A stretch of DNA of 64,000 nt from positions 2,542,001 through 2,606,000 of the forward strand of contig NZ_CP115960.1 of assembly GCF_027941955.1 (NCBI RefSeq), in the 5' to 3' direction. The notes under the pieces are model-generated. The model ran no database searches, was not told the DNA's origin, and saw only the letters and a program-made list of their open reading frames with translations. Shown here piece by piece: positions 49,834 through 62,369 of the stretch. Numbering within the stretch: position 1 is the first letter of the stretch; each line of letters opens with the position of its first letter. This stretch comes from Sphingomonas sp. 7/4-4 (GTDB taxonomy: Bacteria > Pseudomonadota > Alphaproteobacteria > Sphingomonadales > Sphingomonadaceae). Made by a program: the position numbers and the translations under genes.

Positions 49834-50496
49834 ATGCTTCCCGCGCTCTCGCATATCCGCAACTGGATCTTCGATCTGGACAACACGCTCTATCCGGTGA
49901 GCGCGAACCTGTTCGCGATGATCGATGCACGGATCGGCGACTATGTCCGCACCCTGCTGAACTGTACGCCCGAGGAGGCGCACCGCATCCAGAAGGGCTA
50001 TTTCCACGCGCACGGCACCACGCTGTCGGGACTGATGGCCGACCACGGCACCGATCCGCATCACTATCTCGCCGACGTCCACGATGTCGACATGAGCGTG
50101 CTGACACGCAACGAGGCGCTGATCGAGGCGCTGACGCGGCTGCCGGGGCGCAAACTGGTCTTCACCAACGGCGACGCGCCTTATGCGGGGAAGGTGCTCG
50201 ACCGGCTGGGGCTGGGTGAGACCTTCGAGGCGATCCACGACATTCACGCGACCGAATATCGCCCCAAGCCCGATCCCTCGGCCTATCAGGGGTTGTGCGA
50301 CGCCTATGGCCTGGACCCGAAAGAGTCGCTTTTCGTCGAGGACATGGCGCGCAATCTGAAGCCCGCCAAGGCGATCGGCATGACCACGGTGTGGATCGAC
50401 AACGGCTCCGAGCAGGGACCCGACGAGGGCCGCAACTTCATCGACTATACCGTGACCGACCTCGGCCAATGGCTGCACGAAATTTTGGAGGATTGA
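49834..50496 (+). CDS. HAD-family pyrimidine 5'-nucleotidase-like protein
   Basis: 220 residues. Motif [18 protein letters not shown], motif [14 protein letters not shown], and motif III/IV region [17 protein letters not shown] with [20 protein letters not shown]. The sequence [12 protein letters not shown] is typical of SDT1/Phm8-like pyrimidine nucleotidases. It probably dephosphorylates UMP or related nucleotides. dapD starts two bases after its stop. Confidence 0.92.
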   Translation: MLPALSHIRNWIFDLDNTLYPVSANLFAMIDARIGDYVRTLLNCTPEEAHRIQKGYFHAHGTTLSGLMADHGTDPHHYLADVHDVDMSVLTRNEALIEALTRLPGRKLVFTNGDAPYAGKVLDRLGLGETFEAIHDIHATEYRPKPDPSAYQGLCDAYGLDPKESLFVEDMARNLKPAKAIGMTTVWIDNGSEQGPDEGRNFIDYTVTDLGQWLHEILED

Positions 50497-50497
50497 C

Positions 50498-51319
<822 letters not shown>

Positions 51320-51329
51320 TGCCCTGATC

Positions 51330-51410
51330 GTCACCCCGGCGAAAGCCGGGGCCCAGAGCCACAAGTCGCGTCGCCCGTGACTCTGGATCCCGGCTTTCAC
51401 CGGGATGACG
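51330..51410. repeat. Palindromic repeat, family 2
   Basis: GTCACCCCGGCGAAAGCCGG at the left pairs imperfectly with CCGGCTTTCACCGGGATGAC at the right, around CCAGAG ... CTCTGG. About 81 bp, ending 21 nt before the kynA start. It is a different family from the copies at 48.6 and 62.2 kb. Such elements are common in sphingomonads. Confidence 0.75.
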
Positions 51411-51430
51411 GGATAGCGTAGAGCGTCGAC

Positions 51431-52195
51431 ATGACCGAACCCATGACCTATGGGCGCTATCTCGCGCTCGACCGGCTTCTCACTGCCCAGCATCCGCTGT
51501 CGGACCGGCACGACGAACTGCTGTTCATCATCATCCACCAGACCAAGGAGTTGTGGCTCAAGCAGATGATTGCCGAGTTGTTGCCGGCCAAGGCGCTGGT
51601 GCGCGAGGGGCGGCTGATCGAGGCGTATAAGGGGCTTGCCCGGGTGAGCCGGATCCAGGCGGTGATGACGCTGAGCTGGGACGTGCTCGCGACGATGACG
51701 CCGTCCGATTACACCCACTTCCGCGAAGTGCTGGGCCCAAGCTCGGGCTTCCAGTCGGACCAGTTCCGCGCAGTCGAGACCTTGCTCGGCGTGCGCGGCG
51801 GCGGCGTGCCGGGGCCGCTGACCACCGAATTCGCCGCGCAACCGAGCCTGTGGGACGATGCCAATGCCGCGCTCGCACGCGCCGGGTTCGACGTCCCCGC
51901 CGAAGCCCTGATGCGCAACTGGCCCGACAAATACGAGCCCAATGACCAAGTCCGCGCGGCCTGGACCGTGGTCTATCGCGATCCGACGACGCATTGGGAC
52001 CTCTACCAGCTCGCCGAGAAACTGGTCGATATCGACGACGCGTTGGCGACGTGGCGGCACAAGCATGTCCTCACCGTCAGCCGGGTGATCGGCGGCAAGA
52101 AGGGCACCGGCGGCACCGCGGGCGTGCCCTATCTCGAATCGACTCTCGTCAAGCGCGCCTTTCCGGAGCTGTGGTCGCTCCGCACCGACCTGTGA
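51431..52195 (+). CDS. kynA: Tryptophan 2,3-dioxygenase
   Basis: 254 residues. MTYGRYLALDRLLTAQHPLS, LLFIIIHQTKELWLKQMIAE, GPSSGFQSDQFRAVETLLG and the C-terminal VSRVIGGKKGTGGTAGVPYL are the conserved heme and substrate-binding segments. It opens the indole ring of L-tryptophan to N-formylkynurenine. The PLP-enzyme gene overlaps its stop by 4 nt (GTGA). No formamidase gene is visible. Confidence 0.96.
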   Translation: MTEPMTYGRYLALDRLLTAQHPLSDRHDELLFIIIHQTKELWLKQMIAELLPAKALVREGRLIEAYKGLARVSRIQAVMTLSWDVLATMTPSDYTHFREVLGPSSGFQSDQFRAVETLLGVRGGGVPGPLTTEFAAQPSLWDDANAALARAGFDVPAEALMRNWPDKYEPNDQVRAAWTVVYRDPTTHWDLYQLAEKLVDIDDALATWRHKHVLTVSRVIGGKKGTGGTAGVPYLESTLVKRAFPELWSLRTDL

Positions 52196-53301
52196 AATCG
52201 TACAAGCACCTGTTCCAGCGGGCGATCGCCGCAGCGCCCGAACGGCTGCACTTCGCCGCGCATTCGCATCATTTGTGGCCCGATGCCTCTTATGTCGGCC
52301 AGCTCGCCGCATGGGAGGACGGGGTGCGCCTTGCCGACCGCAAATGGGAGCGCGTGATGGGCGAGATCTGGCCCGCGGCGCAGGGCCATGTCGCCGCCGA
52401 GCTGGAACTGCCCGACCCTTCGACGATCGTCTTCGCGCCCAACACACACGAATTGCTGCTGCGGATCGTCTCGGCGCTGCCCCGGCGACCGCTGCGCATC
52501 CTGACCAGCGACGGGGAATTCCACAGCTTCCGGCGGCAGAGCGCGCGGTGGGAAGAAGCGGGCAGCGCGGTGGTCGAACGCGTGCCGCTCGATTCGCTTG
52601 TCGAGCGGGCGGGTTCGGGCGCGCATGACCTGATCTTCGTCAGCCAGGTCCAGTTCGGCACGGGACACGTGTTCGACGGGATCGCCGAACTCGCGGCGCT
52701 GGCGCGTCCCGAGGGGCCGTGGGTGGTGATCGACGGCTATCACGGCTTCATGGCGCTCGAGACCGATCTCTCGGCAGTGGCGGACCGGGTGTTCTACCTC
52801 GCCGGCGGGTACAAATATGCGATGGCGGGCGAGGGCTGCGCGTTCCTCCATGCGCCACCGGGGTTCGGGCCGCGGCCGGAGACCACCGGCTGGTATGCCG
52901 AGTTCGACGATCTGTCGCTGCCCCCGGGCAGCGTGGGCTACGCACCCGATGCGCGGCGTTTCCTCGGCGCGACCTTCGATCCCTCGGGGATCTACCGGTT
53001 CGTCGCGGTGCGCGACATGCTGCGGCAGGAAGGACTGGGCACCGGCGACATCGCGGCGCATGCGGGCGCGCTGAAAGCGCATCTGCTGGCGGAGCTGCCG
53101 CTGAAGGCGGAGCTGCTCAATCCGGGATCGCCGGCGCGGTTCCTCGCATTGCGCTCGCCCGAGGCGGCGCGGTGGAAGGCGCGGCTCGAGGCGGAGGATG
53201 TGATCGTCGACGTGCGCGGCGACGTGCTGCGGATCGGGTTCGGGCTGTACCAGGACGCGCGCGATCTTGAGGGGCTGATCTGGGCGTTGAAGCGGGTCTG
53301 A
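52192..53301 (+). CDS. Class V aminotransferase-fold PLP enzyme (kynureninase-like)
   Basis: 369 residues from GTG 52192. A PLP-fold enzyme with the Schiff-base Lys in YLAGGYKYAMAGEGCAF and the preceding Asp in VVIDGYHGFMAL. N-terminal HHLWPDASYVGQLAAW. The translational overlap with kynA points to the kynurenine pathway. It is shorter than the classical kynureninases I recall (about 415 residues) and lacks some of their motifs, so a different step such as a kynurenine-related transfer or cleavage cannot be excluded. Confidence 0.8.
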   Translation: MKSYKHLFQRAIAAAPERLHFAAHSHHLWPDASYVGQLAAWEDGVRLADRKWERVMGEIWPAAQGHVAAELELPDPSTIVFAPNTHELLLRIVSALPRRPLRILTSDGEFHSFRRQSARWEEAGSAVVERVPLDSLVERAGSGAHDLIFVSQVQFGTGHVFDGIAELAALARPEGPWVVIDGYHGFMALETDLSAVADRVFYLAGGYKYAMAGEGCAFLHAPPGFGPRPETTGWYAEFDDLSLPPGSVGYAPDARRFLGATFDPSGIYRFVAVRDMLRQEGLGTGDIAAHAGALKAHLLAELPLKAELLNPGSPARFLALRSPEAARWKARLEAEDVIVDVRGDVLRIGFGLYQDARDLEGLIWALKRV

Positions 53302-53317
53302 AGGTGTCGCCACTCCA

Positions 53318-53400
53318 CCGTTCGTGCTGAGCCTGTCGAAGCACGGTCTCAGGCAAATCGCTTGCGGATAGGCGCCCTTCGACAGGCTCAGGGCGAACGG
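53318..53400. repeat. Palindromic repeat, family 3
   Basis: Left arm at 53318-53341 (core GAGCCTGTCGAAG) and right arm at 53377-53400 (core CTTCGACAGGCTCAG), about 24 bp with two mismatches. It sits between two convergent genes. It is a known-looking dispersed repeat in this group of bacteria and may also terminate transcription. Confidence 0.8.
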
Positions 53401-53425
53401 AAGAAAGAGCGTTTGTTCAAAAACC

Positions 53426-53863
53426 TCAATGTGCGCCGCCGACCCGGGGCACGCCGAGCCGGGGGATCTCGATCTTGGGGCAGCGGTCCATCACTACCTC
53501 GAGCCCCGCCGCCTCGGCGCGCGCGGCCGCTTCCTCGTTGATCACGCCGATCTGGAGCCAGACCGATTTCGCCCCGGCGGCGATCGCCTCATCGACTGCC
53601 TCGCCCGCCGCGATGGAGCGGCGGAAGATGTCGACCATGTCGATGGGTTCGCCGATCTGGGCAAGGTCGCGGAACACGAATTCGCCGTGGATGTGCTCGC
53701 CGGTGATCTGCGGGTTGACCGGGATCACGCGGTAGCCGCGGCTCTGGAGATAGGCCATCACGCCGTAGCTCGGCCGATCGGGCCGGTCCGACGCGCCGAT
53801 CATCGCGATCGTGCGCGTCTCCTCGAGCAACTGGCGAATGTCTTCGTCGCGGGTCAGCGGCAT
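53426..53863 (-). CDS. CoA-binding-domain protein (YccU-like)
   Basis: 145 residues from ATG 53863; a TTG at 53872 overlapping the previous stop is an alternative. Rossmann-type CoA_binding fold [60 protein letters not shown] and [12 protein letters not shown]. Family of unknown role. It follows apbC on the same strand after 5 nt, so they are likely co-transcribed. Confidence 0.92.
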   Translation of the reverse strand: MPLTRDEDIRQLLEETRTIAMIGASDRPDRPSYGVMAYLQSRGYRVIPVNPQITGEHIHGEFVFRDLAQIGEPIDMVDIFRRSIAAGEAVDEAIAAGAKSVWLQIGVINEEAAARAEAAGLEVVMDRCPKIEIPRLGVPRVGGAH

Positions 53864-53868
53864 GGGCT

Positions 53869-54833
53869 TCAATCTCCGTTCGCGGCGAGCCAGTCATCCA
53901 GCCGTGCCGCCAGTGCAGCGAACGTCTCCGCCTGCGGGCCGTTCCCCGCCGCCGGCGGATCGCCTGCGTCCGAGGCGGTGCGGATCGTCAGTTCGAGGGG
54001 CACGCGGCCGAGAAACGGCAGCCCCATCTTCGCCGCCGCAGCCTCTGCACCGCCGCTGCCGAACGGATCCGAGATCTCGCCGCAATGCGGGCAGGCATAG
54101 CCGGACATGTTCTCGATCATGCCGACGATCGGCACGTTGACCTTGTTGAACAGGTCGATCGCCCGGGTCGCGTCGATCAATGCGAGATCCTGCGGCGTCG
54201 AGACGATGATCGCCCCGGCGGGCTTGTGCTTCTGGACCATCGTCAGCTGGAGATCCCCGGTGCCGGGCGGCAGATCCATGATCAACACTTCGGCATCGCC
54301 CCAATCGGCATCGACCATCTGGCCGAGCGCCCCGCCCGCCATCGATCCGCGCCACGCGATCGCCTGCCCGTCGGGCACCAGCCCGCCCATCGAAAGCAAC
54401 GGCACGCCGAATTTGGTCTGCACCGGGATCAGAGTCTTTCCGCGCGCCTGCGGCCTTATGCCGTCGACGCCGAGCAGCCGGGTCTGCGAGGGCCCGTAGA
54501 TATCGGCATCGACCAGTCCGACCCGCCGGCCGCGCTTCGCCAGCGCGATCGCCAGATTCGCCGCGACGGTGGACTTGCCCACGCCGCCCTTGCCGCTGGC
54601 CACGGCGATCAGCCGCCGCGTGCGCCGCTCGCTGGTGAGCAGCACGCGGACTTCCATGACTCCCGGCGCGGCCTCGGCAGTGCGCCGGACATCGGCCTCG
54701 AGCTCGTCGCGCGCCTCGGGCCCGAGCCCGGTCACGTCGAGCACGATGCTCGCTTTGCCCCTTCGAAGCGCACCGTCGCGCGGCCCGCCGCGATCGGCGC
54801 GAGCGCCGCTTTCAAGCTCTCTGAGTCAGTCAT
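53869..54833 (-). CDS. apbC: Mrp/ApbC-family Fe-S cluster carrier ATPase, frameshifted
   Basis: About 321 residues. The start [20 protein letters not shown] continues after one missing G (AAG to AAGG near 54751) into [21 protein letters not shown]-loop [18 protein letters not shown] with the deviant Walker A, then [30 protein letters not shown] and a CPHC pair in [10 protein letters not shown]. It carries or transfers Fe-S clusters. Divergent from hflK. Confidence 0.93.
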
Positions 54834-54904
54834 TACGCGCCAGATAGGCGCACAATCGGCGGCTGCCACTGTAAATCCGCGTATGCGTCCTTATAAAGAC
54901 AGGC

Positions 54905-56022
54905 ATGATGAACCTATCGGGCTGGCGCGGACTGGCCGGCATCTTCAAGAACGAAGCCCCCAAGAGTCCGTGGGGCAGTGGCGGCGGCGGCTCCGGCAAC
55001 GGGGGCGGCTCGGGCAATGGCGGCAATGGCGGCGGCCCGCGCAATCCCTGGTCCTTCCCGCCCGACGGCAAGCGTCCGCGCCCCGGCGCGACCAGCCTCG
55101 ACGAGCTGCTCAAGCGTGCGCGCGGTGGTGGCGGCGGCTTTCCCGGACTTCCGTCCGGCAGCCGGCTGTGGATGCTGGTGATCGGCGGCCTGCTGCTGAT
55201 CTGGGTACTCTACACCAGCATTCATCCGATCGGCCCGCGCGAACGCGGCGTCGTGACCACGCTCGGTTCCTATTCGGCCACGCTGACCCCCGGGGTTCGG
55301 CTGACCTTGCCCGCGCCGCTTCAGCTCGTCGACGTCGTGGATGTCGCCAATATCCGCACCGAGAATTTCCCGACCGGCGGCGAGAATCTGATGCTGACCG
55401 GCGACCAGAACATCGTCGACCTCGCTTATTCGGTGCGCTGGGACATCAGCAGCGCAGTCGACTACAAATTCCAGATCGCGCGGCCCGAGGACACCGTCCG
55501 CGCGACTGCCGAGAGCGCAATGCGCCAGATCGTCGCGACGACATCGCTCAACGAAGCCATCGGCCAGGGCCGTTCGCGGATCGAAGGCCAGGTCCAGGCG
55601 ACGATGCAGCAGATCCTCGACCAATATCATTCGGGCATCCGCATCCAGGGCGTCGCGATTCAGAAGGCCGCCGCGCCGCAGCAGGTGGACGAGGACTTCA
55701 AGCAGGTCACCGCCGCGCAGCAGGAAGCGCAGGCCAACAAGAACAACGCCAATGCCTATGCCCAGCAGGTGCTCGCCCAGGCGCAGGGCGAAGCGGCCGA
55801 GTTCGACAAGATCTATGAGCAGTACAAGCTCGCACCCGAGGTGACCCGACGCCGCATGTATTACGAGACGATGGAACAGGTGCTTTCGCGCACCAACAAG
55901 ACGATCGTCGAGGCGCCCGGCGTGACGCCCTATCTGCCGCTGCCGGCAGTGCGCGGCGGGGCAGCACGCCTGCGGCCGAGCCCACGGTCCGGCCCCAGGC
56001 CCAGGCAGGAGCGCAACGATGA
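54905..56022 (+). CDS. hflK: HflK, FtsH-regulating membrane protein, frameshifted at the end
   Basis: About 372 residues. A Gly/Asn-rich N-terminus, one transmembrane helix (LWMLVIGGLLLIWVLYTSIH) and a periplasmic SPFH domain (GPRERGVVTTLGSYSATLTP, VVATTSLNEAIGQGRSRIEG). The frame shifts near 55972; adding one C (CGCCT to CGCCCT) gives PAAEPTVRPQAQAGAQR and a stop overlapping the hflC start (ATGA). With HflC it surrounds and modulates the FtsH protease. Confidence 0.94.
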
Positions 56023-56876
56023 CCGCCAGCTGGCTCCGCAGCCCGATCGGCATCGCCGTCGCCGTGATCCTCGTGCTCGTGGTGATCATGAGCACGATCG
56101 CGATCGTCCCCGAAAGCAAGCAGGTCGTGATCCTGCGACTCGAACAGCCGCTCCGGACAATCAACGCCTATCGGGCCGGCGAGCAGTTCGGCCGCACCCA
56201 GGCGGGGCCGATCTTCCGCATCCCGTTCATCGACCGCGTCGTGTGGGTCGACAAGCGCGTGCTCGACATCGACCTGCCCAACCAGCCGGTGCTCTCCACC
56301 GATCAGTTGCGGCTCGAAGTCGATGCCTATGCCCGGTTCCGCGTGGTCGATCCGCTCAGGATGGTCGTAACCGTGGGTTCCGAAGAACGCGTGCGCGACC
56401 AGCTTCAGCCGCTATTCGGCTCGTCGCTGCGCAACGAGCTTGGCAAGCGGCCCTCGTCCACCTTGCTCAGCCCCGAGCGTGGCGAAGTGATGGACAATAT
56501 CCAGAACGCGCTGCAGCGGCTCGCCAGCCAATACGGCGTCGAGATCGTCGACGTGCGGATCAAGCAGACCGAGCTGCCGACCGGATCGCCGCTCGACAGC
56601 GCACTCAACCGCATGGCGACGGCGCGGCGGCAGGAAGCGGCGACGATCAAGGCGCAGGGCCTGAAGGAAGCGCAGATCATCCGCGCGACTGCCCAGGCGC
56701 AGGCCGCGCAGGTCTATGCCCAGGCATTCAACAAGGACCCCGCATTCTACGACTTCTACCGCGCGATGCAGTCCTATCGGGCGACCTTCCTCGCGCAGGG
56801 CGAAGGCAAGGGCGAAACGTCGATCGTGCTCTCTCCGCAGAACAGCTATCTGCGCGAGTTCATGGGGCAACGATGA
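56019..56876 (+). CDS. hflC: HflC, FtsH-regulating membrane protein
   Basis: 285 residues. An N-terminal transmembrane helix (GIAVAVILVLVVIMSTIAIV) and an SPFH domain with VPESKQVVILRLEQPLRTIN, VDVRIKQTELPTGSPLDSAL and the coiled MATARRQEAATIKAQGLKEA. Overlaps hflK by 4 nt. Intact. Acts with HflK at the inner membrane. Confidence 0.95.
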   Translation: MTASWLRSPIGIAVAVILVLVVIMSTIAIVPESKQVVILRLEQPLRTINAYRAGEQFGRTQAGPIFRIPFIDRVVWVDKRVLDIDLPNQPVLSTDQLRLEVDAYARFRVVDPLRMVVTVGSEERVRDQLQPLFGSSLRNELGKRPSSTLLSPERGEVMDNIQNALQRLASQYGVEIVDVRIKQTELPTGSPLDSALNRMATARRQEAATIKAQGLKEAQIIRATAQAQAAQVYAQAFNKDPAFYDFYRAMQSYRATFLAQGEGKGETSIVLSPQNSYLREFMGQR

Positions 56877-56970
56877 TCCTGCAACTTCGTTCATATTCAA
56901 TCAGCGTTCAGCATTCGGGCGCGACAACCGCGCCCGAAACCTTGCCCATCCTTTGAAGGGATTCGTATCC

Positions 56971-58470
56971 GTGCGTTACGCCTACGCTCTTACCACTGCC
57001 CTTGCCCTGAGCGGCGCCGCCGCCGTGATGACCCTGAACACCACCGCCGGCGCGCAGACTGCGCAGAACGAGCCCGGCGCGATCCAGGCGAGCGCGCCGC
57101 GCGCCGGCGCGCCGATGAGCTTCGCCGACATGGTCGCCAAGCTCCAGCCCGCGGTGGTCAACATCTCGACCACGCAGCGCGTGCAGGTGAACACCAATCC
57201 GTTCGCGGGCACCCCGTTCGAGGGGCTGGTCCCGGGCCAGGGCGGCCAGCCGGTGACGCGCCAGGCGGAATCGCTGGGATCGGGCTTCCTGATTTCGGCC
57301 GACGGCTACATCGTGACCAACAACCATGTCGTCACCGCGGGCACCCGCGGCGCCGTGGTCGAATCGATCACCGTCACGCTGACCGACCACAAGGAATACA
57401 AGGCACGCCTCGTCGGCCGTGATGCGCAGTCGGACCTCGCCGTGCTCAAGATCGACACAACCAACCTGCCCTTCGTTCGCCTGGGCGATTCCAATCAGGC
57501 GCGCGTGGGCGATTGGGTGGTCGCGATCGGCAGTCCCTTCGGCCTGGGCGGATCGGTGACCGCCGGCATCGTGTCGGCATTGCATCGCTCCACCGTGGGC
57601 GGGGCGTTCGACCGTTTCATCCAGACCGACGCCTCGATCAACCGCGGCAATTCGGGCGGTCCGCTGTTCGACCTCAGCGGTAACGTGATCGGGATCAACT
57701 CGCAGATCCTTTCGCCGACCGGCGGCAATGTCGGCATCGGCTTCGCCATTCCTTCGACCGAAGCCAAGCCGATTCTCGACCGGCTGATGAAGGGGCAGAC
57801 GATCACCCGAGGCTATCTCGGCATCCAGATGCAGGAGCTCACCGCCGATCTCGCCGAATCGTTCGGCGTGCCCAAGAACGGCGGCACGATCGTCGCCCGC
57901 GTCGAACCCGGCCGGCCGGCGGAAAAGGCGGGCCTCCGCCAGGGCGACGTGATCGTCCGCGTCAACAACCAGGACGTCACGCCGGATCAGACGCTGAGCT
58001 ACATCGTCGCCAATGTGGCGCCGGGCGCGCGCATCCCGATCGAGCTGATCCGCGACGGCAAGCGCCAGACCGTCACCGTCACCGTCGGCACGCGCCCGGC
58101 CGAGGAAGAACTCGCGCAGCAGTTCGATCTCGACGACAATGACAGCGGTCCGCAGGACGGCGAGACGACCGCGGCCGCATCGCTCGGCGTCGCCGTGACG
58201 CCGCTGACGCCGCAGATCGCGCGCCAGATCGGTGCCGATGCCAATGCCCAGGGCGTCGTCGTGGTGCAGGTCGATGCGAGCAGCGATGCCGCCGGCAAGG
58301 GCCTTACCCGCGGCGACCTGATCACCACGGCCAACCGCATCCCGGTGCGCACCGCGGCGGATCTGGCGCGGATCGTGGGCCAGGCGAAGAGCGGCGGCGC
58401 CAAGCAGGTGCTGCTGTTCGTCCAGCGCCGCGGGCTCGGCCGTTATGTGACGGTGCAGATTCCCGGCTGA
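56971..58470 (+). CDS. degP: DegP/HtrA-family periplasmic serine protease (Do family)
   Basis: 499 residues from GTG 56971, with a GAAGGGA site. Signal peptide (LALSGAAAVMTLNTTAGAQT), trypsin-like domain with His119 (TNNHVVTAG), Asp155 (QSDLAVLKI) and Ser228 (RGNSGGPLFD), and two PDZ domains (KPILDRLMKGQTITRGYLGI and later GVAVTPLTPQIARQIGADAN). Periplasmic quality-control protease and chaperone. It follows hflC, the usual alphaproteobacterial order. Confidence 0.95.
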   Translation: MRYAYALTTALALSGAAAVMTLNTTAGAQTAQNEPGAIQASAPRAGAPMSFADMVAKLQPAVVNISTTQRVQVNTNPFAGTPFEGLVPGQGGQPVTRQAESLGSGFLISADGYIVTNNHVVTAGTRGAVVESITVTLTDHKEYKARLVGRDAQSDLAVLKIDTTNLPFVRLGDSNQARVGDWVVAIGSPFGLGGSVTAGIVSALHRSTVGGAFDRFIQTDASINRGNSGGPLFDLSGNVIGINSQILSPTGGNVGIGFAIPSTEAKPILDRLMKGQTITRGYLGIQMQELTADLAESFGVPKNGGTIVARVEPGRPAEKAGLRQGDVIVRVNNQDVTPDQTLSYIVANVAPGARIPIELIRDGKRQTVTVTVGTRPAEEELAQQFDLDDNDSGPQDGETTAAASLGVAVTPLTPQIARQIGADANAQGVVVVQVDASSDAAGKGLTRGDLITTANRIPVRTAADLARIVGQAKSGGAKQVLLFVQRRGLGRYVTVQIPG

Positions 58471-58539
58471 GCGATCACGTTCGACGGCTGACTATTGCCC
58501 GTTTCTCCCCTAGAACGATCTCCTGAAAGGGAGTTGGTC

Positions 58540-60153
58540 ATGGCGGGAGAGACGGGCATTTTCATAGGCACGGCCGGCGAAGCCCGGCAGGAGCTGGTGC
58601 TCCGCCGCGCCAATCGCCACGGGCTGATCGCCGGCGCGACCGGCACCGGCAAGACCGTGACACTGCAGGGACTAGCTGAGGGCTTCTCGGCGGCGGGCGT
58701 TCCGGTGTTCGTAGCCGACGTGAAAGGCGACCTTTCCGGGCTGGGCATGGCCGGATCGCCGACCGCGAAGACCCATGAGATCTTCGCGAAGCGGGCGCAG
58801 GAGATCGGCGATACCGAATGGCGCTATGGTGCGCTGCCGGTGCAGCTCTGGGACCTGTTCGGCGAGCAGGGACACCCGATTCGCGCGACCATTTCGGAAA
58901 TGGGGCCGCTGCTGCTCGCGCGGCTGCTCGACCTCAACGAGACGCAGGAAGGCGTGCTCAACGTCGTCTTCCACGTCGCCGACGAGGAAGGACTGCTGCT
59001 GCTCGATCTCGACGATCTGCAGTCGATGCTCGCGCATTGCGCCGATCGCGCGGGCGAGCTCTCGACCAAGTTCGGCAACATCACCAAGCCCAGCGTCGGC
59101 ACGATCCAGCGCCAGCTGCTGCAGCTGCGGGCACAGGGCGCCGAACATTTCTTCGGCGAGCCCGCGCTCGACATCAGCGAGTTCATTCGCACCGACGAGA
59201 ACGGGCACGGGGTGGTCAACATCCTCGCCGCCGACAAATTGATGTCCAGCCCGCGGCTCTATGGCAGCTTCCTGCTGTGGATGCTTTCCGAGCTGTTCGA
59301 GACGCTTCCCGAAGTGGGCGACCCCGACAAGCCGAAGCTCGTTTTCTTCTTCGACGAAGCGCATCTGCTGTTCGACGACGCCCCCAAGGCGCTGCTCGAC
59401 AAGATCGAGCAGGTCGTGCGGCTGATCCGATCGAAGGGCGTCGGCGTCTATTTCGTCACGCAGAACCCGATCGACATCCCCGAGGACGTGGCGGGGCAGC
59501 TCGGCAACCGCGTGCAGCACGCGCTGCGGGCATTCACGCCCAAGGACGCCAAGGCAGTGCGATCGGCGGCGGAAACCTTCCGCGCCAATCCGGACGTCGA
59601 TGTCGCGACGGTGATCACCGAGCTGAAAGTCGGCGAGGCGCTGGTTTCGGTGCTGCAGGAGGACGGTTCGCCCTCGCCGGTGCAGCGCACGCTGATCCGC
59701 CCGCCGGGCACGCGTGTCGGCCCGCTCGCGCCCGAGGAACGGGCAGTGCTGGTGACCACCGATGCGGTGGGCGACAAATACGACACGCCGATCGACCGCG
59801 AATCGGCCGAGGAGATCCTCGCCGCGAAAACCAACGAAGCGGTCGCCGCCGCCGCCGAGGCGCAGGCCGAGACCGAGGCCGACAAGGCCGCCGCGGCGCA
59901 GGCCAAGGAGCAGGCGCGGCTGGCGAAGGAAGCCGAACGCACCCGTATCGCCACCGAGCGCGCGCAGGCGACGGCGACTTCGCCCTGGGCCAAGATGGCG
60001 ACGTCGGCCGCCCGGTCCGCTTCGTCCTCGATCGGCCGGCAGGTCGCGAACGAGATCGGACGCGAGATTTTCGGCGGTTCCAAGAAGCGCTCCGGCGGGG
60101 GCCTGGGCGCGCAGCTGATACGCGGCGTGCTGGGCGGGCTGTTCAGGGGGTGA
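58540..60153 (+). CDS. HerA-like ATPase (DUF853 family)
   Basis: 537 residues. Walker [15 protein letters not shown] (about 32-40), Walker [21 protein letters not shown] and a C-terminal Ala/Glu-rich coiled-coil followed by a Gly-rich tail ([19 protein letters not shown]). ATG 58540 has an AAAGGGAG site. The family is related to HerA/FtsK-type ATPases but its role here is unknown. Intact. Confidence 0.93.
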   Translation: MAGETGIFIGTAGEARQELVLRRANRHGLIAGATGTGKTVTLQGLAEGFSAAGVPVFVADVKGDLSGLGMAGSPTAKTHEIFAKRAQEIGDTEWRYGALPVQLWDLFGEQGHPIRATISEMGPLLLARLLDLNETQEGVLNVVFHVADEEGLLLLDLDDLQSMLAHCADRAGELSTKFGNITKPSVGTIQRQLLQLRAQGAEHFFGEPALDISEFIRTDENGHGVVNILAADKLMSSPRLYGSFLLWMLSELFETLPEVGDPDKPKLVFFFDEAHLLFDDAPKALLDKIEQVVRLIRSKGVGVYFVTQNPIDIPEDVAGQLGNRVQHALRAFTPKDAKAVRSAAETFRANPDVDVATVITELKVGEALVSVLQEDGSPSPVQRTLIRPPGTRVGPLAPEERAVLVTTDAVGDKYDTPIDRESAEEILAAKTNEAVAAAAEAQAETEADKAAAAQAKEQARLAKEAERTRIATERAQATATSPWAKMATSAARSASSSIGRQVANEIGREIFGGSKKRSGGGLGAQLIRGVLGGLFRG

Positions 60154-60197
60154 CAAGCGCGGCATAGTATCTCCCGTTACCTTGGGGAGATAAGGAC

Positions 60198-62225
<2,028 letters not shown>

Positions 62226-62229
62226 ACTC

Positions 62230-62362
62230 TTAATCCTCCCTCGCTTCAGCGGGGAGGTGGCACGCGCAGCGTGACGGAGGGGCTTGGCCGCGAGCGAACC
62301 GCCTGTGGAGAGGCCCCTCCGTCGCCTTCGGCGCCACCTCCCCGGTTCCCGGGGAGGATTAA
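62230..62362. repeat. Large palindromic repeat, second full copy
   Basis: 133 bp with 10-bp perfect tips (TTAATCCTCC and GGAGGATTAA), inner GC-rich hairpins and the core GTGGCACGCGCAGCGTGACG, nearly identical to the copy at 48586-48718. It again lies between convergent genes, 5 nt after the OPT stop and 8 nt before the GH130 stop. Confidence 0.85.
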
Positions 62363-62369
62363 AGATGGG

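Noticed and set aside
53117..53356. Minus-strand frame covering the end of the PLP enzyme gene and the family 3 repeat
   Set aside because: Built from a dispersed repeat and antisense coding sequence; no ribosome site or family.
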